Below are positions 43,558-53,554 of a stretch of DNA of 64,000 nt, in pieces. The translations under genes and the position numbers were made by a program. The first letter of the stretch is position 1. Each line of letters begins with the position of its first letter. The notes beneath the pieces were generated by a model. It made no database searches. It had not been told where the DNA came from and saw nothing but the letters and a program-made list of their open reading frames with translations. The stretch is from contig NZ_JAQGCZ010000002.1 of assembly GCF_027706845.1 (NCBI RefSeq), positions 310,001-374,000 of the forward strand, read 5' to 3'. The stretch is from Mycolicibacterium sp. BiH015. GTDB lineage: Bacteria; Actinomycetota; Actinomycetes; Mycobacteriales; Mycobacteriaceae.

Positions 43558-43595
43558 GTAACACAGAATTAACAGGCGGAACCTAGGCTTCGACC
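43558..43595 (+). promoter_or_regulatory. glnA2 promoter: leaderless -10 and a weak GlnR-type half-site
   Basis: TAGGCT (43584-43589) lies 6 bases before the glnA2 ATG. GTAAC at 43558-43562 and TTAAC at 43569-43573 are separated by 6 bases, the spacing of a GlnR box (gTnAC-n6-GaAAC), but the second half is poor and no second box follows. The promoter is fairly convincing; the GlnR site is speculative. Confidence 0.38.
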
Positions 43596-44936
43596 ATGGA
43601 TCGGCAGAAGGAATTCGTGCTGCGCACGCTGGAGGAACGCGACATCCGCTTCGTCCGGTTGTGGTTCACCGACGTGCTCGGATACCTGAAGTCGGTCGCG
43701 ATCGCCCCCGCCGAACTCGAGGGTGCCTTCGAAGAGGGCATCGGATTCGACGGCTCCTCGATCGAGGGCTTCGCACGCGTGTCCGAGGCCGACATGGTCG
43801 CCCGGCCCGATCCGTCGACCTTCCAGGTCCTGCCGTGGGCCGACAGCTCCGGCAAACACCACTCGGCGCGGATGTTCTGCGACATCACCATGCCCGACGG
43901 ATCGCCGTCGTGGGCCGACTCGCGCCATGTGCTGCGCAGGCAGCTGTCCAAGGCCAGCGATCTCGGTTTCTCCTGCTACGTGCATCCCGAGATCGAGTTC
44001 TTCCTCCTCCAGCCCGGGTCCGACGATGGCACCCCGCCCGTGCCGGCCGACAACGGCGGCTACTTCGACCAGGCGGTCCACGACTCGGCGCCGAACTTCC
44101 GTCGCCACGCGATCGACGCACTTGAGCAGATGGGCATCTCGGTCGAGTTCAGCCACCACGAGGGTGCACCGGGTCAGCAGGAGATCGACCTGCGCTACGC
44201 CGATGCGCTCTCGATGGCCGACAACGTGATGACCTTCCGCTATCTCGTCAAGGAGGTCGCCCTCGGCGACGGCGTGCGGGCCTCGTTCATGCCCAAACCG
44301 TTCGCCGAGCATCCGGGTTCGGCGATGCACACACACATGAGCCTGTTCGAGGGCGAGACCAACGCGTTCCACAGCCCCGACGATCCGCTACAGCTCTCCG
44401 ACGTCGGAAAGTCGTTCATCGCAGGCATTCTCGAGCACGCCAATGAGATCAGCGCCGTCACCAACCAGTGGGTGAACTCCTACAAGCGGTTGGTGCACGG
44501 CGGTGAGGCGCCGACGGCCGCGTCATGGGGCGCAGCCAACAGGTCGGCACTGGTGCGAGTCCCGATGTACACGCCGCACAAGGTGTCGTCGCGGCGCGTC
44601 GAGGTCCGCAGCCCCGACTCGGCCTGCAACCCGTACCTGACGTTCGCGGTCCTGCTCGCCGCCGGCCTGCGCGGCATCGAGAAGAACTACGTCCTGGGCC
44701 CGCAGGCCGAGGACAACGTGTGGAGCCTGACGTCCGAAGAGCGCCGCGCCATGGGCTACAAGGAGCTGCCGGGCAGCCTCGGGGACGCCCTCGGCCAGAT
44801 GGAGAACTCCGAACTGGTCGCCGAGGCGCTCGGCGAGCATGTGTTCGACTTCTTCCTGCGCAACAAGCGCCAGGAGTGGGCGAACTACCGCAGCCACGTC
44901 ACGCCCTACGAGCTCAAGACCTACCTGTCCCTCTAG
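43596..44936 (+). CDS. glnA2: Glutamine synthetase, type I, GlnA2-like
   Basis: Protein of 446 residues. N-terminal beta-grasp, then the catalytic domain with [32 protein letters not shown] (metal ligands), [22 protein letters not shown] (PGQxE), [20 protein letters not shown] and [13 protein letters not shown]. The position of the GlnA1 adenylylation tyrosine is replaced by sequence lacking the [10 protein letters not shown] motif ([19 protein letters not shown]). It therefore probably escapes GlnE control in the GlnA1 manner. Of the M. tuberculosis glutamine synthetases, only GlnA1 is essential. It precedes glnE in the same orientation. Confidence 0.93.
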   Translation: MDRQKEFVLRTLEERDIRFVRLWFTDVLGYLKSVAIAPAELEGAFEEGIGFDGSSIEGFARVSEADMVARPDPSTFQVLPWADSSGKHHSARMFCDITMPDGSPSWADSRHVLRRQLSKASDLGFSCYVHPEIEFFLLQPGSDDGTPPVPADNGGYFDQAVHDSAPNFRRHAIDALEQMGISVEFSHHEGAPGQQEIDLRYADALSMADNVMTFRYLVKEVALGDGVRASFMPKPFAEHPGSAMHTHMSLFEGETNAFHSPDDPLQLSDVGKSFIAGILEHANEISAVTNQWVNSYKRLVHGGEAPTAASWGAANRSALVRVPMYTPHKVSSRRVEVRSPDSACNPYLTFAVLLAAGLRGIEKNYVLGPQAEDNVWSLTSEERRAMGYKELPGSLGDALGQMENSELVAEALGEHVFDFFLRNKRQEWANYRSHVTPYELKTYLSL

Positions 44937-44976
44937 GCTCCCTGTTGCCGGACGAGCGGCGCCCCGCGCTACCTTG

Positions 44977-47961
44977 ATGGGCGTGCCCAAACCCGCGACG
45001 CAGCGACCGAGGCTGCCCGGCGTCGGCCGGCTCGGACTGGTGGAACCCAGGGCGCAGGCCGACCTCGACGCCCTCGGGTGGAACACCGACGCCCACGTCG
45101 AACTGCTGTGGTCGCTGTCGCGCGCTCCGGACGCCGACACCGCCCTCAAGGCGATAGTGCGGCTCTCGGAAGCGCTCGGGCCCGGCTGGGCCGAGGTCGA
45201 CGCCGCACTACTCAAAGACAAGAGTCTGCGGGGACGGCTGTTCGCGGTTCTGGGATCCTCACTGGCTCTCGGCGACCACCTGATCGCCAACCCCGAGTCG
45301 TGGCGTCTGCTCGCGGGACCGGTGAACTTGCCCTCGGCGCAGGAACTGCGGGACATGTTCGCCGAACAGGCCGACGCGACAACGGGTTCCACCCATGCCG
45401 CGGTCCCGCCGCTGCGCACTCTGTATCGCGACCGGTTGCTCGTCCTGGCCGCGCTGGACGTCGCATCCACGGTGGAGAACGAACCGGTCCTGCCGTTCAC
45501 CGTCGTCGGTGAGCACCTCTCCGACCTCGCGGACGCGGCGTTGGCCGCCGCGCTGCGCGTCGTGACGGCCTCGGTGTGTGGTGACAAGCCCTCGCCTGCG
45601 CTGACCGTCGTCGCGATGGGCAAGTGCGGTGCCAGGGAACTGAACTACGTCAGCGACGTCGACGTCATCTTCGTCACCGACGACGACTCGCACAGCAGCC
45701 TGGCGCTGGCGACCAGGATCGCCGGCGAGATGATGCGGCTGGCATCCGATGCGTTCTTCGAGGTCGACGCGGGTCTGCGTCCCGAAGGCAAACAAGGGCA
45801 GCTTGTGCGGACGCTGGATTCGCACATCGCCTACTACGAACGCTGGGCCAAGACGTGGGAGTTCCAGGCACTGCTGAAGGCACGCCCTGCCGCCGGCGAC
45901 ATGGAGTTGGGTGCCCGCTACATCGAGGCGCTGATGCCGATGGTGTGGACGGCGTCCGAGCGCGAGGACTTCGTGCCCGAAGTGCAGGCCATGCGCAGGC
46001 GCGTCGAGGAACTGGTGCCCGCAGGCGTGCGGACCCGCGAAATCAAGCTCGGCACAGGCGGTCTGCGTGATGTCGAGTTCGCAGTGCAACTCCTGCAGCT
46101 CGTCCACGGCCGCAACGACGACTCGTTGCACGTCGCGTCTACCGTGAACGCCCTGGCGGCGCTGGGCGACGGCGGCTACATCGGACGCGACGACTCGGCG
46201 AACATGACGGCGTCCTATGAGTTCCTGCGCCTGCTCGAACATCGGCTGCAGCTGCAACGCCTCAAGCGCACCCACATGCTGCCCGAGGCCGATGACGAGG
46301 AGGCGATGCGCTGGCTGGCACGGGCCGCCCACATGCGGCCCGATGGCCGCCACGACGCCCTCGGGGTTCTGCGTGAGGAGCTCAAGCGACAGAGCCACCG
46401 GGTGTCGAGGCTGCACGCCAAGCTCTTCTATCAACCCCTGCTGGAGTCGGTCGGCGAAGCCTCCCTTGGGCTTTCGGACGGTATGAGCACCGATGCCGCC
46501 GAACGTCAGCTCGCCGCGCTCGGCTACGAGGGGCCGCAGAGCGCACTGACGCACCTGGCAGCGCTCACCGGTAGCTCCGGGCGCCGCGGCCGAGTGCAGC
46601 AGGTGCTGCTGCCCACGCTTCTCGACTGGCTCTCCGACACGCCCGACCCGGATGCCGGCCTGCTGAACTACCGCAGAATCAGTGACGAGCTCTCCGAACA
46701 GCGTTGGTTTCTGGCCACGCTGCGCGACGAGGGTGCGGTGGCCAAGCGGCTGATGCACGTGCTCGGCACGTCGGCGTATGTGCCCGAACTGTTGATGCGA
46801 GCACCCGAGGTGATTCAGCTCTATGCCGACGGCCCCAACGGGCCCAAGCTCTGTGACGTCGACACCGAAGGTTTCGCAAAGTCCTTGGTGGCCTCGGCGG
46901 CCCGCCATTCCGACCCGCTGCGGGCGATCGCGGCGGCACGGTCGCTGCGGCGGCGGGAGCTGGCCCGCATTGCGTCCGCCGACCTGTTGGGCATGCTGGA
47001 CGTGACGGCGGTCTGCAAGCAGCTCACCATGGTGTGGGTCGCGGTACTGCAGGCAGCCCTGGACGCGATCATCCGGGCGAATTCACCTGAAAGTGGCCCG
47101 CCGGCGCGGATCGCCGTCATCGGAATGGGCCGTCTCGGCGGCGGTGAACTCGGCTACGGCTCCGACGCCGACGTGATGTTCGTCTGCGAACCCAATGCGG
47201 GCGTGGAGGAATCGGTCGCGGTGAAATGGTCGGTCAGCGTGGCCGAACAGGTGCGCGCGAGGCTGGGCACCCCCAGCGCCGACCCCCCGTTGGAGGTCGA
47301 CGCAAACCTTCGGCCCGAGGGACGCAGCGGTCCGCTGGTCCGCACACTGGCGTCCTACCAGGCGTACTACACGCAGTGGGCGCAGCCCTGGGAGATCCAG
47401 GCTCTGCTGCGGGCGCACCGCGTCGCAGGCGATCTCGAGCTGGGGGAGCGGTTCCTCCTCATGGTCGACAAGACGCGCTATCCCGCGGGCGGGGTGTCAC
47501 CCGAGGCGGTCCAGGAGATCCGCCGCATCAAAGCGCGGGTGGACGCCGAGCGTCTTCCGCGTGGTGCCGACCCGAAGACGCACACCAAGCTGGGCCGGGG
47601 TGGATTGGCCGACATCGAATGGACGGTGCAGCTGCTGCAACTGCGGTTCGCGCACAAGATCCCGGCGCTGCACAACACGTCGACGCTGGAGGCGCTGAAC
47701 GCCATCGGGGCGGCCGAGTTGATCGCCGAGGGCGACATCGAACTCTTGCGCGACGCGTGGCTGACGGCGACCCGCGCCCGCAACGCGCTGGTGCTGGTGC
47801 GGGGCAAGCCCACCGACCAGCTGCCGGGGCCAGGCAAGCTGCTCAACGCGGTGGCGGTGGCCGCAGGATGGCCCAACGGCGATGGTGGCGAGTTCCTCGA
47901 CAACTATCTGCGTGTGACGCGCAGGGCAAAAGCCGTGGTGCTCAGAGTGTTCGGAGGCTAG
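44977..47961 (+). CDS. glnE: Bifunctional glutamine synthetase adenylyltransferase/deadenylase
   Basis: Protein of 994 residues, the same length as I recall for M. tuberculosis GlnE. Two nucleotidyltransferase domains are visible: the N-terminal deadenylase with [19 protein letters not shown] (~213-231) and the C-terminal adenylylase with [21 protein letters not shown] (~715-735). Each is followed by [11 protein letters not shown] or [11 protein letters not shown] and by [10 protein letters not shown] or [10 protein letters not shown] helical parts. It modifies the GlnA1 tyrosine according to nitrogen supply. TACCTT (44970-44975) lies 7 bases before an in-frame GTG at 44983, so a leaderless start two codons later is an alternative to the ATG at 44977. 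Confidence 0.96.
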   Translation: MGVPKPATQRPRLPGVGRLGLVEPRAQADLDALGWNTDAHVELLWSLSRAPDADTALKAIVRLSEALGPGWAEVDAALLKDKSLRGRLFAVLGSSLALGDHLIANPESWRLLAGPVNLPSAQELRDMFAEQADATTGSTHAAVPPLRTLYRDRLLVLAALDVASTVENEPVLPFTVVGEHLSDLADAALAAALRVVTASVCGDKPSPALTVVAMGKCGARELNYVSDVDVIFVTDDDSHSSLALATRIAGEMMRLASDAFFEVDAGLRPEGKQGQLVRTLDSHIAYYERWAKTWEFQALLKARPAAGDMELGARYIEALMPMVWTASEREDFVPEVQAMRRRVEELVPAGVRTREIKLGTGGLRDVEFAVQLLQLVHGRNDDSLHVASTVNALAALGDGGYIGRDDSANMTASYEFLRLLEHRLQLQRLKRTHMLPEADDEEAMRWLARAAHMRPDGRHDALGVLREELKRQSHRVSRLHAKLFYQPLLESVGEASLGLSDGMSTDAAERQLAALGYEGPQSALTHLAALTGSSGRRGRVQQVLLPTLLDWLSDTPDPDAGLLNYRRISDELSEQRWFLATLRDEGAVAKRLMHVLGTSAYVPELLMRAPEVIQLYADGPNGPKLCDVDTEGFAKSLVASAARHSDPLRAIAAARSLRRRELARIASADLLGMLDVTAVCKQLTMVWVAVLQAALDAIIRANSPESGPPARIAVIGMGRLGGGELGYGSDADVMFVCEPNAGVEESVAVKWSVSVAEQVRARLGTPSADPPLEVDANLRPEGRSGPLVRTLASYQAYYTQWAQPWEIQALLRAHRVAGDLELGERFLLMVDKTRYPAGGVSPEAVQEIRRIKARVDAERLPRGADPKTHTKLGRGGLADIEWTVQLLQLRFAHKIPALHNTSTLEALNAIGAAELIAEGDIELLRDAWLTATRARNALVLVRGKPTDQLPGPGKLLNAVAVAAGWPNGDGGEFLDNYLRVTRRAKAVVLRVFGG

Positions 47962-48591
47962 GTGGATTTCGCATTCGAGGCGATCAGCGCCGAGGATTAC
48001 GACCGGCAGCGCAGCAGCTATGAGCCGCTGGCGGACGCGCTGCGGCGCCTCATCGACGTCGGCATCCACACCGAGGTCGATGACGCGACAGTGCAGGAAG
48101 CGATGCGCCACCTGGCAGCGGCTGAGGAACTGCTCGGCCGTGCGCAGAGAACCGGCCGCTCGACGCTGCGCCACGCCGATACCGGCCGCCCTGTCGCGTG
48201 GGCGAATCCGGCTGTGGGACTGCGCAATGCGATCGCGCCACCAATGATCATCAACCACGAGCCGGACGGCAGCTGCTGGAGCGAGTTCACGCTGGGGCCC
48301 GCCTACGAAGGGCCGCCAGGATGGGTGCACGGCGGGATCGGGGCGCTGGTGCTCGACCACATTCTCGGCGAGGTGGCCAGTGGCGGTCTCACTCAGCCGC
48401 GGTTCACCGGCACGATCACGTTGCGCTATCACCGCGGTACTCACTTGGGCCGGGTGCGTGCGGAGGCGTTCGTCGAGCGGTCCGAGGGTGTGAAGACGTT
48501 CGCCCGCGGATACCTCAAGGACGACGACGGCGTCACCGTCGAAGCCGACGGGGTGTTCATCACTCCCGCGTGGGCACGTGACGCCGGATGA
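47962..48591 (+). CDS. Hotdog-fold (PaaI-like) thioesterase-family protein
   Basis: Protein of 209 residues. A helical N-terminal stretch is followed by a 4HBT hotdog domain: AYEGPPGWVHGGIGALVLDHILGEVAS (helix with catalytic-type HGG and acidic residue) and FTGTITLRYHRGTHLGRVRAEAFVERSEG. The substrate is unknown. The GTG start directly follows the glnE stop with no gap, and its stop overlaps the next ATG, so it is part of a glnE-thioesterase-oxidoreductase transcript. Confidence 0.83.
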   Translation: MDFAFEAISAEDYDRQRSSYEPLADALRRLIDVGIHTEVDDATVQEAMRHLAAAEELLGRAQRTGRSTLRHADTGRPVAWANPAVGLRNAIAPPMIINHEPDGSCWSEFTLGPAYEGPPGWVHGGIGALVLDHILGEVASGGLTQPRFTGTITLRYHRGTHLGRVRAEAFVERSEGVKTFARGYLKDDDGVTVEADGVFITPAWARDAG

Positions 48592-49448
48592 AGTTCTATG
48601 TGTCGACTGCCTTTCTCGACACCCGTGAGGCTGTCGAGATCGCCAAGGCCGCAGACGATCTCGGCTACCACGGCATGGCGATCCCCGATCATGTGATCAA
48701 TCTGGAGACGCTCAAGACGCCGTATCCGTACACCAAGGACGGCAAGAGGCGGTGGGAGGCGTTCACCGACTGGCCGGACCCGTGGGTGATGATCGGCGCG
48801 GTCGCGCTGGTGACGTCGCGTCTGCGTTTCGTGACGACGGTGTATCTACCCGCGATGCGGGACCCGTACTCGGCGGCCAAAGCCATTGGCACAGCTGCGG
48901 TTCTGGCTTCTGGGCGTCTTCAGCTCGGTATCGGTGTGGGGTGGTGCCGCGAGGAGTTCGAGCTGCTGGGTCAGCAGTTCGAGCGTCGCGGCAAGCGCAC
49001 CGACGAGATGCTGGAGCTGATGAAGGCGCTGTGGTCGCCGGGGTGGACGGAGTTCTCCGGCGAGTTCTACACGGCGCCGCGGCTGGAGATGGAGCCGACG
49101 CCGCCGCCCATCCCGATCTACGTCGGCGGTCTTTCCGATATCGCGCTGCGTCGTGCGGCCCGCCATGATGGCTGGATCGGTGATCTGATCACCACCGACC
49201 AGGCGCTGGAGCGGGTCTCGGTCGTGCGCCAGTTGCGGGCCGAAAAAGGCCTGGCGATGGATGATTTCGAGGTCATCACCCCGCTGACTGACGCATTCCT
49301 GCCCGAACACTTCGAGCGCGCGGCCGCCGGCGGGATCACCGGCATCATCACGATGCCGTGGATGTTCTACAACGGACCCGACGCATCGCTGGACCAAAAG
49401 ATCGACGGGATGCGCCGGTTCCGCAAGGACCTGGGACTAGACGACTGA
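48588..49448 (+). CDS. LLM-class (luciferase-like) F420-type oxidoreductase
   Basis: Protein of 286 residues with a TIM-barrel luciferase-like monooxygenase fold: MKFYVSTAFLDTREAVEIAKAADDLGYHGMAIPDHV, then RLRFVTTVYLPAMRDPYSAAK, LASGRLQLGIGVGWCREEFELLGQ and PPIPIYVGGLSDIALRRAARHDGWIG. The pattern matches mycobacterial F420-dependent members of this class; cofactor and substrate are inferred. The ATG overlaps the previous stop by 4 bases. The 3' end overlaps the convergent repeat-protein gene by 12 bases. Confidence 0.88.
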   Translation: MKFYVSTAFLDTREAVEIAKAADDLGYHGMAIPDHVINLETLKTPYPYTKDGKRRWEAFTDWPDPWVMIGAVALVTSRLRFVTTVYLPAMRDPYSAAKAIGTAAVLASGRLQLGIGVGWCREEFELLGQQFERRGKRTDEMLELMKALWSPGWTEFSGEFYTAPRLEMEPTPPPIPIYVGGLSDIALRRAARHDGWIGDLITTDQALERVSVVRQLRAEKGLAMDDFEVITPLTDAFLPEHFERAAAGGITGIITMPWMFYNGPDASLDQKIDGMRRFRKDLGLDD

Positions 49449-52445
49449 GGTTGGTGAGTACACCACGCGCAGGGTGTTGCTCTGCTGGTAGTTGACATTC
49501 AGAAGGAAGATCTGAACCAGACGGTCGCCGCCCGCACCGCTGCCGGAGTGGCTATAGGTGATGGTTCTAAGTACGGCCTGGTAGTCGGCGGGGCTTGCGA
49601 ACCCGGAGATGGTCAGCCAACCTTCGTCCTTGTCGTAGTTGGCGAATAGGTTGCTACCCGCAGGAATCTTTACGGACAGTGAGTCGCGATCCTCGTCCCA
49701 GTCGTCGAAGAAAACGTTGGCACTTCGGATCTGGCCGCCGTCCGGGTCATTGATCGTTACGGCGCCCGACGCGATCGAAAGGGAAGGCGTGTCGTCGACA
49801 GGGGTGATGGATACGGTTTTGGATGCCGTCGCGCTCGACGTGCCGTCGGTGATCGTGAAGACGATCGTGCGCGGCCCCGGTGGGACGTCGCTGCTGTTCA
49901 CGTACAACGTTCCTCGCAAGGCCTGCTGATACTCCGTGACGGTGGCTTCGCCGGAAACGGTCAACACTCCGGTGTCGGGGTCGTACGTCCCGTAGATGTT
50001 GTTGGTGTCCCAAAACTTGAGCCGGTCGCTGGCATCTACACCGATGATCGTCACAGTGGCCCCAGTCAGGATGCCACCCGGGTCGCCAAGGGTCAGTTGG
50101 CCATCGACCACGCTGTCCGTCTGTTCCTGCGCGACTGTCGTGCCCGCTGACGTCGTAATGGTGGGAGCTCCCGAAGGGACGCCGGTGGTCGAAATGTTGA
50201 CTTCGACCAGCACCGACGCGGTACCACCCACGTGTCCGTCATCGACGGTGACCGTGAACGAATCCTTCTTGTCTGCGGCCGTGGCGCCCGAAGCGCCGGC
50301 CGCGGCCCGTGCTTCAGCGGTGGGCTTGTAGATGAAGGTGCCGTCGCTGTTGACGACGAGGGTTCCCTTCGGCGTGGTGGTTGGTCCCTGGTAGGTCAGA
50401 GCATCGCCGTCGGGGTCTGACGCTGTCACGCGACCGCTCACCGTCCCCGTTGCCGAGACGGGCGGTTCGGTGGTGTAGCTGCCGCCCGTCGGAGGGGAGT
50501 TCTTCGGCAGGATCGACACCGTGACTGCCACCGTCGCGGAATCGCCGTGGCCGTCGTCGACAGTCACCGTGAATGTGTCCGTTTTCGCGGAATTGGCTGC
50601 GCCCAATGCCGCGGCAGCGTGGCGGGCATCATCGTTCGGCGTATAGACGAAGTTGCCTGCGGGATCCATGGTTACAGTGCCTTTGGCGGTGGCCGCCGGC
50701 GCGCTGTACGTCAAGGTGTCTCTGTCCGCATCCGTTCCGGTGACCTTGCCGGTAACGATGCCGGCCGCGTTCGGCTCTCCCACCGCAGCGGTAGCTGTCG
50801 GCTTCGCGTTCTTAGGGCTGATGGTCACGCTCACCACGATTGTGGTGACGGCGCCGTAGCGGTCTGCCGCTTCCACTTCGAAGGTGTCGGTCTTCGTCCC
50901 GCCCGGGGCCGCGGCCGCGTGCCGGGCCACGGCCGTAGGTGTGTAGGTGAAGTTGCCGCTGTCCTCGACGACCACCCTTCCCAGCGGGGTGTCGGCCGTC
51001 CCGCTGTAGCCCACCGAGTCACCCTCTGGGTCAACGGCGTTGACCGAACCCTTGATCGCGCCCGTCGCGGTGTTCGGTGCTTGGAAGGTGGGCGTGCCTG
51101 CGCGTGGGGCGGTGTTGGCGGGTGCGATCTTCACTGACACGGCGACCGTCCGAGTACCGCCGTGGCCGTCGTCGACGGAGACGCGGAACCCGTCTCTGTC
51201 TGTGTACCAGGTATCGCGGGCCTGCTCACGTGCGTCAGCCGACGGCGTGTAGGTGAATGTTCCGTCGGGCCGCACCTCGACCACGCCGTCGCCCGGGGTG
51301 GTGGCGGTGAAGCCGAAAGCATCCCCGTCGCTGTCGCGGGCGGTGATACGACCCGTCACTTCGCCACTCACTGCGTCTACGCCGTCGACCGTCGACCGTA
51401 CGCGGGTCGGCGTGCTGTTGGCGGGGCGGATATTGACCGTGACCGGCACCCCGACGACGTTCCCTGTGCCATCGCTGATTTGAACGGTGAAGGTCTGCTG
51501 TTTGTCGGCGGCGGTCGCGTTGGTGGCTGCTGCGGCGTGGCGCGCTGCGGCGGTCGGCGTGAACGTGAACGAGCCCCGGCTGGTCACCGTCACCGTTCCT
51601 TTGTCAGACGGTGCAGGAGCGGTGTAGGTCAGTGGGTCTCCGTCGGGATCGGTCGCGTTCAGCCGGCCGGTCACCCTGCCGGTGAACAGGCCAGGCCTAC
51701 CGACGGTTGGTGTCGCCGTCGGCAGGGCGGCCGCGGGCAGAGCAGCGCTTTCAGACGTCGATTCCCGTCCCTGCTCGCGACGTGCTGCGCCGAACATGAA
51801 CAGCAACGCCGGCGATACCGCAGGAAGGCCGGGCGCGGTCGTGGAACCGGCCAGCCCCGTCGGCTCTGACGACAAGGAGACCGTAGCGGTTTCAGACGGC
51901 AGGTCAGCAATGGGCGACGGCTCTACGGCGACGGTCGCGGTGGGCGCCTCGACGGCTCGAGCTTCAGCAGGTTCCGGAGAAGGTGCATTCGTCGGCACCT
52001 CATCGGCCTCGATCGTTTCTGCCGCTGGCGGCTCGTTCGTCTCTGCTGACCGTGCGATGCTTTCGTTCTGAGTGACGCGCTCGGCGCCAGCCTTACTGCG
52101 CCGGTGTCGCCCCGATGGTTCCGACTCGGTGACGTGCCCGTTGCCGCCGTCAGCGGCCTCATCCTCGACATCTTCGCCCTCGTCAGCGTTCTCTTCGGCG
52201 TCCGTTTCGTCTCGACCCCGCTCGTCCGCCGCCGCGCCTGCTTCTTCGCCCGCGGCCCCGGCATCAGAGCCAGGTGACTGCGGCGAAGTGTTCTGTCTTT
52301 TGCTGGTGGCCGTATGATCGGCGGCGGAGGAGTCGGCGCTTGCAGTGTCGGCCCATGCCACTGCCGGCGCCGCCCCGATCCCCACACCGACCCCGAGCGC
52401 GATTGCGAGGGCTCCTACTCTGCCCACATTCCTTGCATAGCCCAT
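49437..52445 (-). CDS. Large exported protein with five Ig/VCBS-like tandem repeats
   Basis: Protein of 1002 residues. Signal peptide at ~1-32 (VGALAIALGVGVGIGAAPAVAWA). An acidic, Ala/Glu-rich low-complexity region follows to ~210 and ends in a short hydrophobic-ARRE segment (SPALLFMFGAARREQ). Then come five repeats of ~100 residues (about 250-740), each with a D-x-DGD or DPDGD-like calcium-type loop, a GTV..(D/N)GTFTYTP strand pair, ARHAAAA helix-like insert and a DGHG..V.V.I.P(A/K)N end. Two related C-terminal modules follow. No LPxTG or PE/PPE signature. Probably a surface or matrix adhesin. The first 10 codons of the longer frame (from 52475) precede the better start at 52445. Confidence 0.85.
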   Translation of the reverse strand: MGYARNVGRVGALAIALGVGVGIGAAPAVAWADTASADSSAADHTATSKRQNTSPQSPGSDAGAAGEEAGAAADERGRDETDAEENADEGEDVEDEAADGGNGHVTESEPSGRHRRSKAGAERVTQNESIARSAETNEPPAAETIEADEVPTNAPSPEPAEARAVEAPTATVAVEPSPIADLPSETATVSLSSEPTGLAGSTTAPGLPAVSPALLFMFGAARREQGRESTSESAALPAAALPTATPTVGRPGLFTGRVTGRLNATDPDGDPLTYTAPAPSDKGTVTVTSRGSFTFTPTAAARHAAAATNATAADKQQTFTVQISDGTGNVVGVPVTVNIRPANSTPTRVRSTVDGVDAVSGEVTGRITARDSDGDAFGFTATTPGDGVVEVRPDGTFTYTPSADAREQARDTWYTDRDGFRVSVDDGHGGTRTVAVSVKIAPANTAPRAGTPTFQAPNTATGAIKGSVNAVDPEGDSVGYSGTADTPLGRVVVEDSGNFTYTPTAVARHAAAAPGGTKTDTFEVEAADRYGAVTTIVVSVTISPKNAKPTATAAVGEPNAAGIVTGKVTGTDADRDTLTYSAPAATAKGTVTMDPAGNFVYTPNDDARHAAAALGAANSAKTDTFTVTVDDGHGDSATVAVTVSILPKNSPPTGGSYTTEPPVSATGTVSGRVTASDPDGDALTYQGPTTTPKGTLVVNSDGTFIYKPTAEARAAAGASGATAADKKDSFTVTVDDGHVGGTASVLVEVNISTTGVPSGAPTITTSAGTTVAQEQTDSVVDGQLTLGDPGGILTGATVTIIGVDASDRLKFWDTNNIYGTYDPDTGVLTVSGEATVTEYQQALRGTLYVNSSDVPPGPRTIVFTITDGTSSATASKTVSITPVDDTPSLSIASGAVTINDPDGGQIRSANVFFDDWDEDRDSLSVKIPAGSNLFANYDKDEGWLTISGFASPADYQAVLRTITYSHSGSGAGGDRLVQIFLLNVNYQQSNTLRVVYSPTSVV

Positions 52446-52882
52446 CGTTTCCAGCCTCCCCCGTAACGGCCGCATCGACGTGCCGTGGGTTCAAGTTATC
52501 GATGGGGGGTGCTCCCGGGGAATAGGGGATTCTCCTATTCCTAACGGAAAGACAGTTGCGGGACTGGAAGCGGGCAAAGTCGAGGCGCGATCAGAATCGG
52601 CCGTTCCGCCAGAATTCGTCGCAATTGCGCCGTCCCGAAGCCATGCCGGCGCCTGGCGGTTGCACGAGGCATTCACATGTGGCCGAGTGCGTGAGCGCGA
52701 ATGTAGGCTCTCGCGGCGGTCATGACGCACTCGTCCGGTCGGTGGACATAAACGGTTGTGGTGCCTAAGTTTTCGTCGAAGACCAGCCATCAGCCACGCG
52801 TTGGTGTGGTGACCACGTCGGTGATTGGACAGTCCGGCTGGTGACGTTGACTACGACAAGCCGACGCGGCCAGGTCGCATTC
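52446..52882. other. 437-bp gap upstream of the repeat-protein gene
   Basis: It holds the promoter side of the repeat-protein gene, including a GGGAGG ribosome-binding site, the inverted repeat at 52519-52541 and a near-palindrome GTGGT-G-ACCAC near 52807-52817. The frames present (about 100 residues or shorter) show no family resemblance. I find no gene here. Confidence 0.5.
52519..52541 (-). promoter_or_regulatory. Perfect 8-bp inverted repeat upstream of the repeat-protein gene
   Basis: GGAATAGG (52519-52526) and CCTATTCC (52534-52541) are separated by 7 bases. The repeat is 73 bases upstream of the ATG at 52445. It may be an operator or an RNA hairpin in the leader. Nothing in the window names a cognate regulator. 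Confidence 0.45.
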
Positions 52883-53440
52883 TCAGTACCGGGGACGGCG
52901 GAAGCGGCTCAACAGCCCGCCGCGACGGGCGGGTTGGGCCGCCGGCGCGGCGGTAACCGGGGGAGCGGCGGTCCCGGTGACGACCCTGCCGCGGCGGACG
53001 CCCGAACCGCCTGCGACCCGACGGCGTCCGTCGACCGAGAGTGCGCCGCCACCGAGTGTGGCGAGAAGCAGGAACGCGAAGCAGAACAACAGCGAAGCCT
53101 CACCGCCGTTGCCGCCGGCCGCAGGGTCGTAGGGCCAGAAACTCGCGGGCGTGCCACCGAGGATGCCCCAGTGCTGCCACAGGTAGGCCACCGCCATCTC
53201 GCCGGACGCGATGAACGCCGCGATGCGGGTGAACAGGCCGATGGTGATCAGGATCCCGAGGACGAACTCGAGGACACCGGCGAACCAGAACGGCCACGTG
53301 CCGACCGGGACGGCCTGACCCAGCGGCCACCCGAACAGCTTCATCGTGCCGTGGAAGGTGAAGACGAGGCCGAACACGATGCGGAAGATGCTCAGCACCG
53401 GCGACGAGTAGCTCGCGAGACGTGCGTCGAAGGTCGTCAT
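52883..53440 (-). CDS. DoxX-family membrane protein
   Basis: Protein of 185 residues with four membrane helices: VLSIFRIVFGLVFTFHGTMKLFGW (~14-37), WPFWFAGVLEFVLGILITIGLFTRIAAFI (~48-76), AVAYLWQHWGIL, and ASLLFCFAFLLLATLGGGALSVDG. The DoxX signature FHGTMKLFGW is clear. The cytoplasmic tail is proline/arginine-rich. DoxX/SodA/SseA complexes in mycobacteria link membrane, superoxide and thiosulfate detoxification; whether that holds here is unknown. It follows glnA1 after its terminator, so it probably has its own promoter. The longer frame to 53458 adds 6 residues. Confidence 0.85.
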   Translation of the reverse strand: MTTFDARLASYSSPVLSIFRIVFGLVFTFHGTMKLFGWPLGQAVPVGTWPFWFAGVLEFVLGILITIGLFTRIAAFIASGEMAVAYLWQHWGILGGTPASFWPYDPAAGGNGGEASLLFCFAFLLLATLGGGALSVDGRRRVAGGSGVRRGRVVTGTAAPPVTAAPAAQPARRGGLLSRFRRPRY

Positions 53441-53490
53441 GCGGTGAAGACTACCCACTCGACACGGCGACGACGCGCAGCTCAGGCGTG

Positions 53491-53520
53491 AAAAAGCCGG
53501 ACGCCCGAAGGCGCCCGGCT
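53491..53520 (-). terminator. Intrinsic terminator of glnA1
   Basis: An 11-base stem (53495-53505 with 53510-53520, one mismatch) closes a CGAA loop (TTCG on the minus strand). On the minus strand it is followed by TTTTT (53495-53491), a standard Rho-independent terminator 35 bases after the glnA1 stop. Confidence 0.88.
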
Positions 53521-53554
53521 CTTTCGAAGTGAACGTCGCGTCGACGTCGCCGAC

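Noticed and set aside
45259..46908. A 549-residue minus-strand frame opposite glnE
   Set aside because: glnE has both catalytic domains intact; the reverse frame has no motif and typical shadow composition.
49437..52445. PE/PPE or LPxTG-anchored protein
   Set aside because: No Pro-Glu or Pro-Pro-Glu N-terminal domain and no LPxTG-type C-terminus; the C-terminus ends in a beta-rich module.
52491..52790. A 99-residue minus-strand frame in the gap before the repeat gene
   Set aside because: Arg/His/Pro-rich with no family resemblance and it covers the inverted repeat; treated as noise.
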